A stretch of 58,389 nucleotides of DNA from UBA5905 sp964609975. Lineage in GTDB: Bacteria; Bacillota; Clostridia; Oscillospirales; Acutalibacteraceae. The stretch's first letter is position 1. The number at the start of each line of letters is the position of its first letter. The notes beneath the pieces are model-generated. The model saw only the letters and a program-made list of their open reading frames with translations. It had not been told where the DNA came from and ran no database searches. The stretch covers positions 1-58,389 of the forward strand of contig CAZSTR010000008.1 in the NCBI GenBank assembly GCA_964609975.1, given 5' to 3'. The position numbers and the translations under genes are program-made. This document shows positions 16,686 to 25,452 of this stretch, one piece after another.

Positions 16686-18113
16686 TTATTCCGATGCGGT
16701 CTGCTCCTGCAACACCACCTGCACGGTGAAGGAGGAAACCTGTCCGCTGCGGCTGTCGGAGCGCAACAGCGTCAGCGTCACCCGGTCGCCCACCGCGTGC
16801 TTGGCCAACTCACTGCGCAGAGTGCTATAATCGGTCACGGTGGTGTCATCCACCGCCACAATCAAATCACCCACAGCCGCACCGGTGTTCTTCAGCCCGG
16901 AATTTTCGCCGATAGAAGCAATCATGAAGCCGTTATACATTCCGGAGGACACATTCTTTCCGGTAATGCCCAGCGACACGCGCCCTTTGACATAGCCGCT
17001 CTGCATAAGGGAGTCGATAACCGTTTTGGCCTCGTTGATGGGGATAGAGAAGCCCAGTCCCTCATAGCCGGAGGAGGCGATTTTCGCGGAGTTTATGCCC
17101 ACCACAAGCCCCTGGTTGTTCAAAAGCGGGCCGCCGGAGTTGCCATAGTTGATGGCCGCGTCCACCTGCAGGCACTTGATGGCATAGCCGGTGTCATCAT
17201 ATACATCCCGCGCCAGCGCCGACACAATGCCCTGAGTGGCGGTCCAGGAAAGCCCGGCGGCATTTCCCAGCGCCACAACCCGGTCGCCCACCGACAGCGC
17301 GGCGCTGTCGCCGAACTGCGCCGGACTGAGGTTGGTGGCGTTGATTTTGATGACCGCCAAATCGGTGGATTCATCCGCGCCGACAATCTGGGCGTTTTCA
17401 TAGGTCTTTCCGTCATAGGTGGTCACATCCACCCGGTCATAGGCTTTCTTGGAGGTTTCGTTGGTGACACAATGCCAGTTGGTGATGATATATCCATCGG
17501 CGGTCATCACGATGCCGCTGGCGGCCCCCGCCTTCGCCAACGAGCTTTGCCCGAAGTTGAAGGACTGGGTCTGGGAATAAACCGTGATCACCACCGTGGA
17601 ATCCAGGTTCCGATTGATCACCTCTTTGGTGGAAAGACCGCCGTCGTTGTCGTTCCAATCCTGAATTTTCAAAGAGGGCGCGTCCGGATTGACGGAGCTT
17701 TCACCGGAAACCTCCGAGGAGGTGGGCTCATTGGTAGCGGTGCGGTTGGCCGCGGCCAACGCCAGCAGAACCACCGACCCCACCACACAAATCGCCGCCA
17801 CAATGGCAATCGCGATGATAGCGCCGTTGTGCTTTTTGCGCGGCGCCTTCGGCGGCTGGGGGGTATAGGTGGGCGGCGTATAGGGGGCATAATAGCCGCC
17901 GGTGGGCGGGGTATAGCTATTGCCGGTCGGGGGCGGTGTGGCGCCCGTGCGAGGCGGCACGAAGCGATAGCTTCCGTCGCTGCTCCAGCCGTTGGCCGGA
18001 GGCTGCTGGGAAGCGCCCTCGCCGGCTCCTGTCGGGTTTTTCGCAGGAGTCTCCGGCGTTTCCGCGCCGATTTCGTTTGTGTTCATGGGGTCCTTGTTCC
18101 ATTCTTCTGCCAT
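16686..18113 (-). CDS. htrA: HtrA/DegP-family membrane-anchored serine protease with PDZ domain
   Basis: Surface quality-control protease of 475 residues. It has a long Pro/Thr/Tyr-rich cytoplasmic N terminus, then one membrane anchor (AIIAIAIVAAICVVGSVVLL, about residues 97-116). The S1C protease domain has His near 214 (NWHCVTNE), Asp near 252 (STDLAVIKI) and Ser near 325 (GNSGGPLLN). One C-terminal PDZ domain follows. It lies downstream of a response regulator and sensor kinase on the same strand, an arrangement like CssRS-HtrA or CiaRH-HtrA, which suggests envelope-stress control. A -10-like TATACT lies in the 111-bp gap, without a clear -35. Confidence 0.93.
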   Translation of the reverse strand: MAEEWNKDPMNTNEIGAETPETPAKNPTGAGEGASQQPPANGWSSDGSYRFVPPRTGATPPPTGNSYTPPTGGYYAPYTPPTYTPQPPKAPRKKHNGAIIAIAIVAAICVVGSVVLLALAAANRTATNEPTSSEVSGESSVNPDAPSLKIQDWNDNDGGLSTKEVINRNLDSTVVITVYSQTQSFNFGQSSLAKAGAASGIVMTADGYIITNWHCVTNETSKKAYDRVDVTTYDGKTYENAQIVGADESTDLAVIKINATNLSPAQFGDSAALSVGDRVVALGNAAGLSWTATQGIVSALARDVYDDTGYAIKCLQVDAAINYGNSGGPLLNNQGLVVGINSAKIASSGYEGLGFSIPINEAKTVIDSLMQSGYVKGRVSLGITGKNVSSGMYNGFMIASIGENSGLKNTGAAVGDLIVAVDDTTVTDYSTLRSELAKHAVGDRVTLTLLRSDSRSGQVSSFTVQVVLQEQTASE

Positions 18114-18224
18114 AAAAGCTCACAGCCTTCCTTTGGTGTTGATGGGGGCGAATTCCGCCTTTCCCTTGCTACGGTTTCAGTATACGGTGCTTTTGTGTAT
18201 TTTATTTGAAAAACGATACCGAAA

Positions 18225-19706
18225 TTATTGAACATTTCCGCCCGCTTTTCCGGCAGGCTCGCCGCCGGCCTCCGGAAGCCAGAAGGCAAACTCGGTGAAT
18301 TCGCCGGCGACACTACGCACAGTGATTTCTCCCTGATGCAGGTTTATCACTGTCTTGACGATATACAGCCCCAGTCCCATGCCGTTTTTATCCAGACTGC
18401 GGGAACGGTCGCTCTTATAGAACCGCTCGAAGATCTGGGGCATTTCCTCCGCCGGGATGCCGGCGCCGGTGTTGCGCACAACGCAAAACACCTTTCCGCC
18501 CTCCCGGCTCATGCGAATGTCGATTTCGCCGTTTTCGTTGGTGAATTTGATGGCGTTGTCCACCAGATTATAAATCACCTGGCTAAGCAAATCGTGATCG
18601 CCCAGCACGGGGCAATCCCCGCAATCCTCCAGCCCGGTGATACGCAGCTCCTTCTGCTCGATGCGCTGCTCCGACGAAATCAGCACTCCGCCCACCACCT
18701 CGGTAAGGTTGACCGGCAGCCGGTTCAGCTTCAGCTCTCCTGCGTCGATGCGGGAAAGATCCAGCATACTGCGCACCAGCCGAGACAGCCGCTTCACCTC
18801 GTCGGAAACGATTTTCAGATAGTGCCGTTGGCGCTCCGGCGGCACCGTGCCGTCCAGAATTCCGTCCACAAAGCCGGAAATCGTGGTCATCGGCGTCTTT
18901 AGCTCATGGGAAACGCTGGCGATGAAGTTCCGTTGCATAGACTCCAGCGAGGACAGGGAATCTGCCATGTGATTGAGAGAATCCGCCAGCTCCGCCACCT
19001 CATCCTGCCCCACCACCGACAGCCGGGTGTTGAAATCACCCCGGGCGAAGCGGCGGGTGGCCGCCGCCATCTGACGAAGAGGGCGCACGATGCGATAGGT
19101 CAGTCCATAGGTGACGATAAACGCCACCAAAAGGGTGCTCATGGTGGACAGCAGATACACCTGCCAGTTGGTGCGCAGGGTTTGGAAGGCGGTGGTGGCC
19201 GGCGCCGAGATGAACACATAGCCGATAGTGCTTCCTTTTATGGTGACCGGCGCCGCCGCCGTATACCGGCGAGTGAAAAACAGCCCGTTCAGCGTGCCGA
19301 TGGTGAAAAATCCGTTTTCCACCTGGGGCACAAGGGTACTGAGTGTGTTGTTCCCGATATAAGTGGATTGGGCTCCGTCGGAGCAGAGAAGAACCTTCCC
19401 CTCCGCATCGGTTAGCAAAATCGTCGCATCCAGCGCCTCCGACATCATGCGCAAAAACGGGGTCAGGCTGGTTTTATCCATCTGGTAAACCGTGCCGGAG
19501 GAATCCGTCAAAACCGTGTCGGTTTCGGCGGTGGCGGTGTGATGGGCGATGCTGATGGCATTGTCCACCAAAAGGGTCTGCTTTTCCTCCGCCACCGACC
19601 GGGTGAACAGCAGAATCTGCATCGCGGTCATCACCAGAAACGAGGACACGACGATGGCGGACACCACCGTATAGTATTTTGCAAAAACGCTTTTGAACAC
19701 AACCAT
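18225..19706 (-). CDS. Sensor histidine kinase (HAMP, HisKA, HATPase)
   Basis: Membrane kinase of 493 residues. It has a first membrane helix at about 10-32, an extracytoplasmic sensor of about 140 residues, and a second helix ending in LLVAFIVTYGL. HAMP follows, then the phospho-accepting His in SHELKTPMTTISGF (about residue 267), the N box NLVDNAIKFTNENG, and the G boxes including MGLGLYIVKTVI. It begins 6 bp after the response regulator stop, so it is co-transcribed and probably its cognate partner. Confidence 0.93.
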   Translation of the reverse strand: MVVFKSVFAKYYTVVSAIVVSSFLVMTAMQILLFTRSVAEEKQTLLVDNAISIAHHTATAETDTVLTDSSGTVYQMDKTSLTPFLRMMSEALDATILLTDAEGKVLLCSDGAQSTYIGNNTLSTLVPQVENGFFTIGTLNGLFFTRRYTAAAPVTIKGSTIGYVFISAPATTAFQTLRTNWQVYLLSTMSTLLVAFIVTYGLTYRIVRPLRQMAAATRRFARGDFNTRLSVVGQDEVAELADSLNHMADSLSSLESMQRNFIASVSHELKTPMTTISGFVDGILDGTVPPERQRHYLKIVSDEVKRLSRLVRSMLDLSRIDAGELKLNRLPVNLTEVVGGVLISSEQRIEQKELRITGLEDCGDCPVLGDHDLLSQVIYNLVDNAIKFTNENGEIDIRMSREGGKVFCVVRNTGAGIPAEEMPQIFERFYKSDRSRSLDKNGMGLGLYIVKTVINLHQGEITVRSVAGEFTEFAFWLPEAGGEPAGKAGGNVQ

Positions 19707-19712
19707 CCCGCC

Positions 19713-20411
19713 TTATTGTTCCGGGTCGATGACCTCAAATTTATAGCCGACGCCCCAGACCGTTTTCAAATTCCACTGGTTGGATACGCCATCCAGCTTT
19801 TCCCGCAACCGCTTCACATGCACATCCACGGTGCGGCTGTCGCCGTAATATTCGAAGCCCCACACCTCATCCAGCAGCTGGTCGCGGGTATACACCCGGT
19901 TTGGATTGCTGGCCAGATGATAAATCAGCTCCATCTCCTTGGGGGGCGTGTCGATGGCCTTTCCGCGCACACGCAGCTCATAATTCTCCATGTTGATATA
20001 CAGGCCGTCATATTCGACCTTTCGTTCCTTTTTGGCGTCGCTGATACCGCTGCGGCGCAAAACCGCCTTGATACGGGCGATGACCTCCTTCGTCTCGAAG
20101 GGCTTGACCACATAGTCGTCCGCCCCCAGCTCCAGACCCAGCACCTTGTCGAACACCTCGCCCTTGGCCGTGATCATGATGATGGGGCATTGAGATTTTT
20201 TGCGGATTTCCCGGCAAACCTGCCAGCCGTCCAGCTTCGGCATCATCACATCCAACAGCATCAAATCCGGCTTTTCCGTGTCGAACAGCTCCACGGCCTT
20301 CGCCCCGTCGGAAACGGTGACAGTGTCGAAGCCCTCCTTTTCCAAATACAAGCGCAACAGCTCGCAAATGTTTCCGTCGTCATCCACCACCATGATTTTC
20401 AATCCGGGCAT
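19713..20411 (-). CDS. OmpR/PhoB-family response regulator
   Basis: The 232-residue regulator has an N-terminal receiver (MVVDDDG, phospho-acceptor Asp near 54 in LLDVMMPKLDG, Lys in VVKPFE) and a C-terminal winged helix (TRDQLLDEVWG, SRTVDVHVKRLREKL). I chose the ATG at 20411 because AAGGAGG sits 7 bases upstream; the reading to 20459 is unnecessary. It is the first gene of a regulator-kinase-htrA cluster. Confidence 0.94.
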   Translation of the reverse strand: MPGLKIMVVDDDGNICELLRLYLEKEGFDTVTVSDGAKAVELFDTEKPDLMLLDVMMPKLDGWQVCREIRKKSQCPIIMITAKGEVFDKVLGLELGADDYVVKPFETKEVIARIKAVLRRSGISDAKKERKVEYDGLYINMENYELRVRGKAIDTPPKEMELIYHLASNPNRVYTRDQLLDEVWGFEYYGDSRTVDVHVKRLREKLDGVSNQWNLKTVWGVGYKFEVIDPEQ

Positions 20412-20507
20412 GGGAATTCCTCCTTGTCGTTTCATGTCAAAGCCCCTTTCGGAGACCATGGTTTCAGTTTATCACATTTTCCGCCGGATGTATGAACAGA
20501 AATTTAA

Positions 20508-21632
20508 TTAACCGCAAAGAATCTTCCCAATCAGAGGGTTGGACAGTAGAAAGCCTCGCCGGGAAAAGTGAATCCCCCGGTCATCCGCCGTCACAAGCTC
20601 CTTCGGTAGCTGCTCTGCCCGCCGTCGCCACAGGACGGGAATCGGCCGCCCGAACCTCCGGGAAAAGCCCTCCTCCGTCAGCCCCTCCGTCAGACGCAGG
20701 CGTAACAATGCGTATTCCTCCTCGCCCCCCACCGGGAATTCCCCCGGCGGCTCCTCTTCCGGCTCGCCGCCGGCCAAAAAGGCGGCCGTGTCGCGGGAAA
20801 AGGAAAAACGCCGCCCGCCCAAGCAGGAGCTGGCCGCCGGCCCCAGCCCCAAATAGGGGCGGCTGTCCCAATATTTCAGGTTGTGCCGTCCCTCACAGCC
20901 CGGCTTCGCCAGATTGGAGATTTCGTATTGGCGATAGCCATATCCTTCCAGCTCCACCATCGCCAGCCCATACAGCTCCGCCGCCTCATCCTCATCGGCC
21001 ACCGACGGCGGGCATTTTCCAAAGGGGGTGTCCGGCTCCAGCTTCAGCAGATAGGCCGAGGCGTGGTCCGCCCCCAGCTCCGCCAGTCGCCGCACAGAGT
21101 CCCGCAAGCTGTCCGCCGTTTGGCCGGGAATACCCAGCATCAAATCCAGCGACAGCCGCTCCACTCCGGCTCGGCGGGCCTCCTGCACGGTGCGCGCCAC
21201 ATCGGCATCGGTATGGCGGCGGCCCAGCGCCGCCAGCTCCCCGGCCACAGCCGTTTGCATCCCCAAGGACAGCCGGTTTCCGCCCGCGGCCACAAACCGC
21301 TCCAGCGTGTCCGCCAAATCGTCCGCCGGGTTCGCCTCCAGCGTCACCTCCGGCTTCTCCGCCGAAAACAGCCGAAATCGCCGATCCGCCCGCTCCAACA
21401 GAGAGGCCAGCCGCCGCCCGCCCAGAAGAGACGGCGTGCCGCCACCAAAATACAGGCTGTCCGCCTGCGCGTCCACCCGCTCCGCCCAACGGTCGATGGC
21501 GTCCAGCATCCCCGCCGTATAGTGATCCAGCGCCGTTTCATCCCGCGGCGGCGCCGAATAAAAATCACAATAAGGACATTTCTGCAGACAGAAGGGCACA
21601 TGAATATACAGCCCGATGGTCTCCATACACAT
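20508..21632 (-). CDS. hemW: HemW-like radical SAM protein (heme chaperone family)
   Basis: Radical SAM protein of about 374 residues. The 4Fe-4S ligand motif is CLQKCPYCDF just after the start, followed by LYFGGGTPSLL and a HemW C-terminal domain. Such proteins were long annotated as oxygen-independent coproporphyrinogen oxidase, but HemW members bind and deliver heme. Two starts are possible: ATG 21632 and ATG 21626 (METIGLYIHVPF), served by overlapping GGAGG and AAGGAG sites. It has its own extended -10 promoter. Confidence 0.9.
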   Translation of the reverse strand: MCMETIGLYIHVPFCLQKCPYCDFYSAPPRDETALDHYTAGMLDAIDRWAERVDAQADSLYFGGGTPSLLGGRRLASLLERADRRFRLFSAEKPEVTLEANPADDLADTLERFVAAGGNRLSLGMQTAVAGELAALGRRHTDADVARTVQEARRAGVERLSLDLMLGIPGQTADSLRDSVRRLAELGADHASAYLLKLEPDTPFGKCPPSVADEDEAAELYGLAMVELEGYGYRQYEISNLAKPGCEGRHNLKYWDSRPYLGLGPAASSCLGGRRFSFSRDTAAFLAGGEPEEEPPGEFPVGGEEEYALLRLRLTEGLTEEGFSRRFGRPIPVLWRRRAEQLPKELVTADDRGIHFSRRGFLLSNPLIGKILCG

Positions 21633-21659
21633 TCTCCTTTCCTCCCAGCTTTTCCCTGT

Positions 21660-21689
21660 ATTATACCATATATCCCCTACGACTGGCAA
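21660..21689 (-). promoter_or_regulatory. Promoter of hemW
   Basis: Minus strand TTGCCA, 18 bases, TATAAT, with TGG before the -10. Confidence 0.75.
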
Positions 21690-21734
21690 GAGCGCGCCCG
21701 GCTTTTCCCGACACGGAGCAGGAGAAATTTGCTC

Positions 21735-21762
21735 TTGCAATCGGCGATTTCTATGCTATAAT
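21735..21762 (+). promoter_or_regulatory. Promoter of the metallophosphoesterase gene
   Basis: TTGCAA, 16 bases, TATAAT, with TGC before the -10, about 45 bp ahead of the ATG. Confidence 0.75.
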
Positions 21763-21807
21763 GCACTTAGAAGTGCCCGGTCAGCTGTTTATATTAGAGG
21801 GATACCC

Positions 21808-22848
21808 ATGACCGAGAAAAAAAGCATTATCGAGCTGAATCGCGATGTTGAGCCATTTGTTTTGCAGGCGAACTATACCCGCTCCGAGGCAACCTTTCGC
21901 TCCATTTACGGCGACAAATACACGCCCCTCTGCTTCGTCCACGTGGCGGATATGCACAATGTGCCCGCCGTCTGGAACCGCATGGTGCAATATGTGAACT
22001 ATTATCACGACCATATTGATTTTGCGCTCCACACCGGCGATTATTGCGGCTGCTGTTAGCTGAACTATACAGATATGTATGCCGCCAGCGAAAAATGCGT
22101 GCACCCCGTATACAACTGCGTCGGCAACCATGACTGCTATTCCGGCATCGGCCCCTGGGTGCTCACCGACAAAAAAATCCCCCATGACCTGCTGTTCAAT
22201 CACACGGAGGATTGGGCGGTGCAGTTCATGGATTGTCCCCATTCCATGAGCTATTATAGGGACTTTCCCGATGCTAACCTGCGCATGATTGTGCTGGATG
22301 ACTATTACCACATCGACGAGACGCGAGAGTGGCTTCGGGGAGTTTTGGAGGACGCCCGCCAAAAGGAGCTGGCGGTGTTCACCGCCCAGCACGAATCCAT
22401 GGCCCATATCACCCATCCCGTTTCGCGCACCTTCAACACCCAGGACAATTTCGTGGCCGTCTGGAACTATCACGAACGGCGACGCACCGAATATTCCTAT
22501 GACCAATACGACCGGATGCTTTTCGAGGATATTTTGGTGGAATTCATCCGAAAAGGCGGCCATTTCGTCTGCAACTTTTCTGGCCATAATCATGTGGATA
22601 GCTTCGGCTATACCGAAGCAGGTATTCTCAACGCCGTCGTGGAAAGCGGCACCACCTGGGACGCCATCAGCGACATCCGCCGGTTCGAGGGCACGAAATC
22701 CATGGACTGCTTCAATGTGGTTTCCATCGACACCAATCTGGGTCTGCTCAAGCTCATTCGCGTGGGCGCCAATGTGGACCACTATATGCGCAAAAAGACC
22801 GCCATCTGCTTCGATTATGTCCACCAAAAGCTAATTTCCGAAATTTGA
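21808..22848 (+). pseudogene. Calcineurin-like metallophosphoesterase interrupted by one in-frame TAG
   Basis: Read through position 22057-22059, this is one 346-codon gene. The first part carries HVADMHN (metal-binding Asp/His) and HTGDYCGCC. After the TAG the same frame continues with LNYTDMYAA, NCVGNHDCY (GNHD motif), FTAQHES and FSGHNHVD (GHxH motif). Every catalytic block of the family is present in order. The start has AGAGGG and a good promoter. One base change (for example from CAG) would explain the stop. It could be a nonsense pseudogene, a sequencing error or a suppressed/recoded UAG. A start at the downstream ATG 22075 would lose the first metal motifs. Confidence 0.85.
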
Positions 22849-22904
22849 GTCTCCGGAGAGGGGCAAGCGCCCCTGTTTGCGGCAAAAAACCAAAAACAGA
22901 AAAG

Positions 22905-22949
22905 AAAAAGTCACCGGCAAGGCAGCAACGCCCTGTCGGTGACTTTTTT
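22905..22949. terminator. Bidirectional terminator between the phosphoesterase and atpC
   Basis: Outer arms 22905-22916 and 22937-22948 pair fully, with an imperfect inner stem, and are flanked by A and T runs. It sits between convergent genes and ends the atp operon. Confidence 0.85.
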
Positions 22950-22960
22950 GGTATATGACC

Positions 22961-23236
22961 TTATTCTTTTTCGTCCGTCGTCGGCTGAAACCGGCCACAA
23001 AGCAGGCGCACCCCATCGGCGGACACTGTCAGCAGGCCGCCATCCATGTCGCCCCGCTTTTCTGTTCCATCGAGCAGAGAAAACCGGCAAACGCCCGCCC
23101 GCACCGCCGTGACGAAGGGAATATGCCCGGCCAAAATCGCCAAATCGCCGGAAGCGCCCCGCAAGAACAACGCCGTCACTTCGCCGCGAAAGGCGCTTCC
23201 GTCCGGCGTGGAAACCGTCAGCTGAAAGGTGTTCAT
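22961..23236 (-). CDS. atpC: F1F0 ATP synthase epsilon subunit, short form
   Basis: Central-stalk subunit. Only 91 residues are encoded, covering the N-terminal beta-sandwich (FQLTVSTPDG, VTALFLRGASGDLAILAGH). The protein stops at TAA after a short acidic tail. The usual C-terminal helical hairpin (about 45 residues), which can inhibit ATP hydrolysis, is absent, and no such sequence follows in any frame before the terminator. The start overlaps the atpD stop as ATGA. Confidence 0.93.
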   Translation of the reverse strand: MNTFQLTVSTPDGSAFRGEVTALFLRGASGDLAILAGHIPFVTAVRAGVCRFSLLDGTEKRGDMDGGLLTVSADGVRLLCGRFQPTTDEKE

Positions 23237-24651
23237 TTTTCCACCCTCTTCGCCTTTTCCACCGCCTCGTCAATAGTGCCCACGAACAGGAAGGCCGACT
23301 CCGGCAAATCGTCATGCTTCCCTTCGATGATTTCCCGGAAGCCGCGCACGGTCTCGGATAGGGGCACATACACGCCGGGGAAGCCATTGAATTTCTCCGA
23401 CACATGGAAGGGCTGGGACAAAAAGCGTTGAATTTTCCGCGCCCGCTGCACCAGCAGCTTGTCCTCATCGGACAGCTCGTCCATGCCCATGATGGCGATG
23501 ATATCCATCAGCTCCTTATAGCGCTGGAGGATACGCTGCACCTCCCGCGCCACGCGATAATGCTCCTCGCCCAACACCTCCGGCGACAAAATTCGACTGG
23601 TGGACTCCAGCGGGTCCACCGCCGGATAAATGCCCTGGGAGGAAATCGAACGGGACAGCACCGTCGTTGCGTCCAAATGGGCGAAGGTGGTGGCCGGCGC
23701 CGGGTCGGTCAGGTCGTCCGCCGGCACATACACCGCCTGCACCGAGGTGATGGAGCCCTTCTTCGTAGAGGTGATGCGCTCCTGCAGCGCGCCCATTTCA
23801 TTGGCTAGCGTGGGCTGATAGCCCACGGCGGAGGGCATCCGTCCCAATAGCGCCGACACCTCGCTGCCCGCCTGGGTGAAACGGAAAATGTTGTCGATGA
23901 ACAGCAGAACATCCTGGTTTTCCTCATCCCGGAAATATTCCGCCATGGTCAGCCCGGAGAGAGCCACCCGCATACGCGCTCCCGGCGGCTCGTTCATTTG
24001 GCCGTATACCAGCGAGGTGTTGGACAGCACCCCGGACTGCTTCATTTCGTTATACAAATCGTTACCTTCCCGCGTCCGCTCGCCTACGCCGGTGAACACG
24101 GACAAGCCGCCGTGCTCTCTTGCAATATTGTTAATCAGCTCCATGATGAGCACCGTTTTTCCCACGCCGGCGCCGCCGAACAGACCGATTTTTCCACCCT
24201 TGGCATAGGGGCAAATCAGGTCGATGACCTTGATGCCCGTTTCCAGAATTTCCGTGGCCGTGGACAGCTCCGCATAATCCGGCGCCGACCGATGGATGTC
24301 CCAGCGGGGCGCTTCGGCGGGCGCGGGCTGATTGTCCACCGCATCGCCCAGTACATTGAAAATCCGTCCCAGCGTTTCCCGCCCCACCGGCACCTGAATG
24401 GAACGGCCGGTGTCGGTGACAACCGTGTCCCGCTGCAAGCCGTCCGTGGAGGCCATCGCGATACAGCGGGCGGTGTTGTCCCCAATATGCTGAGCCACCT
24501 CAACAGTGAGCGTTTTATCGCCATTAGGGATGGTCAGAGCGTTGTTGATCGCCGGCAGCTGGCCGTCCGCAAAGCGGACATCCACCACCGGGCCCATCAC
24601 CTGGCTGACCCGTCCCGTGTATTGCTCTGTCAAAGAGATCTCTCCTTTCAT
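23233..24651 (-). CDS. atpD: F1F0 ATP synthase beta subunit (catalytic)
   Basis: Catalytic F1 subunit, 472 residues. The P-loop is GGAGVGKTVLIMEL, the catalytic Glu is in GERTREGNDL, and ALLGRMPSAVGYQPTLA is intact. The length is typical. It overlaps atpG by 4 bp and atpC by 4 bp, indicating translational coupling. Confidence 0.97.
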   Translation of the reverse strand: MKGEISLTEQYTGRVSQVMGPVVDVRFADGQLPAINNALTIPNGDKTLTVEVAQHIGDNTARCIAMASTDGLQRDTVVTDTGRSIQVPVGRETLGRIFNVLGDAVDNQPAPAEAPRWDIHRSAPDYAELSTATEILETGIKVIDLICPYAKGGKIGLFGGAGVGKTVLIMELINNIAREHGGLSVFTGVGERTREGNDLYNEMKQSGVLSNTSLVYGQMNEPPGARMRVALSGLTMAEYFRDEENQDVLLFIDNIFRFTQAGSEVSALLGRMPSAVGYQPTLANEMGALQERITSTKKGSITSVQAVYVPADDLTDPAPATTFAHLDATTVLSRSISSQGIYPAVDPLESTSRILSPEVLGEEHYRVAREVQRILQRYKELMDIIAIMGMDELSDEDKLLVQRARKIQRFLSQPFHVSEKFNGFPGVYVPLSETVRGFREIIEGKHDDLPESAFLFVGTIDEAVEKAKRVEK

Positions 24652-25448
24652 GTTCCGCTTCCGGCGACGATTTCGGTGATTTCCTGGGTGATCGCACCCT
24701 GGCGGGCGCGGTTATAGCCCAGCTGAAGCTCGTCAATCATAGCGGTCGCATTTTTCCCGGCGGCGTCCATCGCCACCCGGCGCGCCGCCACCTCGCTGGC
24801 GAAGCTTTCTCGCACCGCCGCGGCGATTTTCCCCGCTATATAGGTGGGCACCGCCGTCTCCAGCACCGTCTCCTCGTCCGGCTCAAACAGCACCGACACC
24901 GATGCCTTTTCCGTCTGGCGGGGCAACGGAAGCACAAACTGCACCGTCACCTCCTGAGTCATCATGGACACATAGCGGGTGCTCACAATGCCCAGCCGGT
25001 CATATTCCCCGGCCACGAAATCGGCGCACAGTTTTTTCGCCCATTCATGGGCCTGCGCGGCGGAAAAATCCTCCGAGGACAGCACCGCCCCACCATAGCG
25101 CTCGCAGGCGCGCTTGCCGATGGGCAAAAGCTCCGCCTGCGGATATTCCCGCACAAGGCGAAACACATTGGCGTTATAGCCGCCGGCCAAGCCCCGGTCT
25201 CCCGCAATCACGATAAGCCGGGTGCGGTCGCCTTCCCGGCGCAGATAGGGGCTTTTCTCACATTCGGGGCAGGCAAGCAGCACCTCCGTCATCTGCGTCA
25301 AGGTGTTGGCATATTCCCGCGCCGTATGCATGGCCTCATTCGCCCGGCGAATTTTGGAGGAGGCCACCAGCCCCATCGCCTTTGTCAGCTGCATGGTGGA
25401 GCGCACACTTTTGATACGAGTGCGCAGAGCTTTGATATCGGCTCCCAT
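24648..25448 (-). CDS. atpG: F1F0 ATP synthase gamma subunit
   Basis: Rotor shaft of F1, 266 residues. N-terminal helix ALRTRIKSVRSTMQLTKAM and C-terminal helix with ATAMIDELQLGYNRARQ match the family. I chose the ATG at 25448, four bases after the atpA stop; a longer reading would lie inside atpA. Confidence 0.96.
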   Translation of the reverse strand: MGADIKALRTRIKSVRSTMQLTKAMGLVASSKIRRANEAMHTAREYANTLTQMTEVLLACPECEKSPYLRREGDRTRLIVIAGDRGLAGGYNANVFRLVREYPQAELLPIGKRACERYGGAVLSSEDFSAAQAHEWAKKLCADFVAGEYDRLGIVSTRYVSMMTQEVTVQFVLPLPRQTEKASVSVLFEPDEETVLETAVPTYIAGKIAAAVRESFASEVAARRVAMDAAGKNATAMIDELQLGYNRARQGAITQEITEIVAGSGT

Positions 25449-25452
25449 AGGC

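Noticed and set aside
22057..22059. Pyrrolysine insertion at the TAG as a firm call
   Set aside because: No pyl genes, CTA tRNA or downstream insertion element is visible in the window, and the protein is not a methylamine methyltransferase; kept only as a hypothesis.
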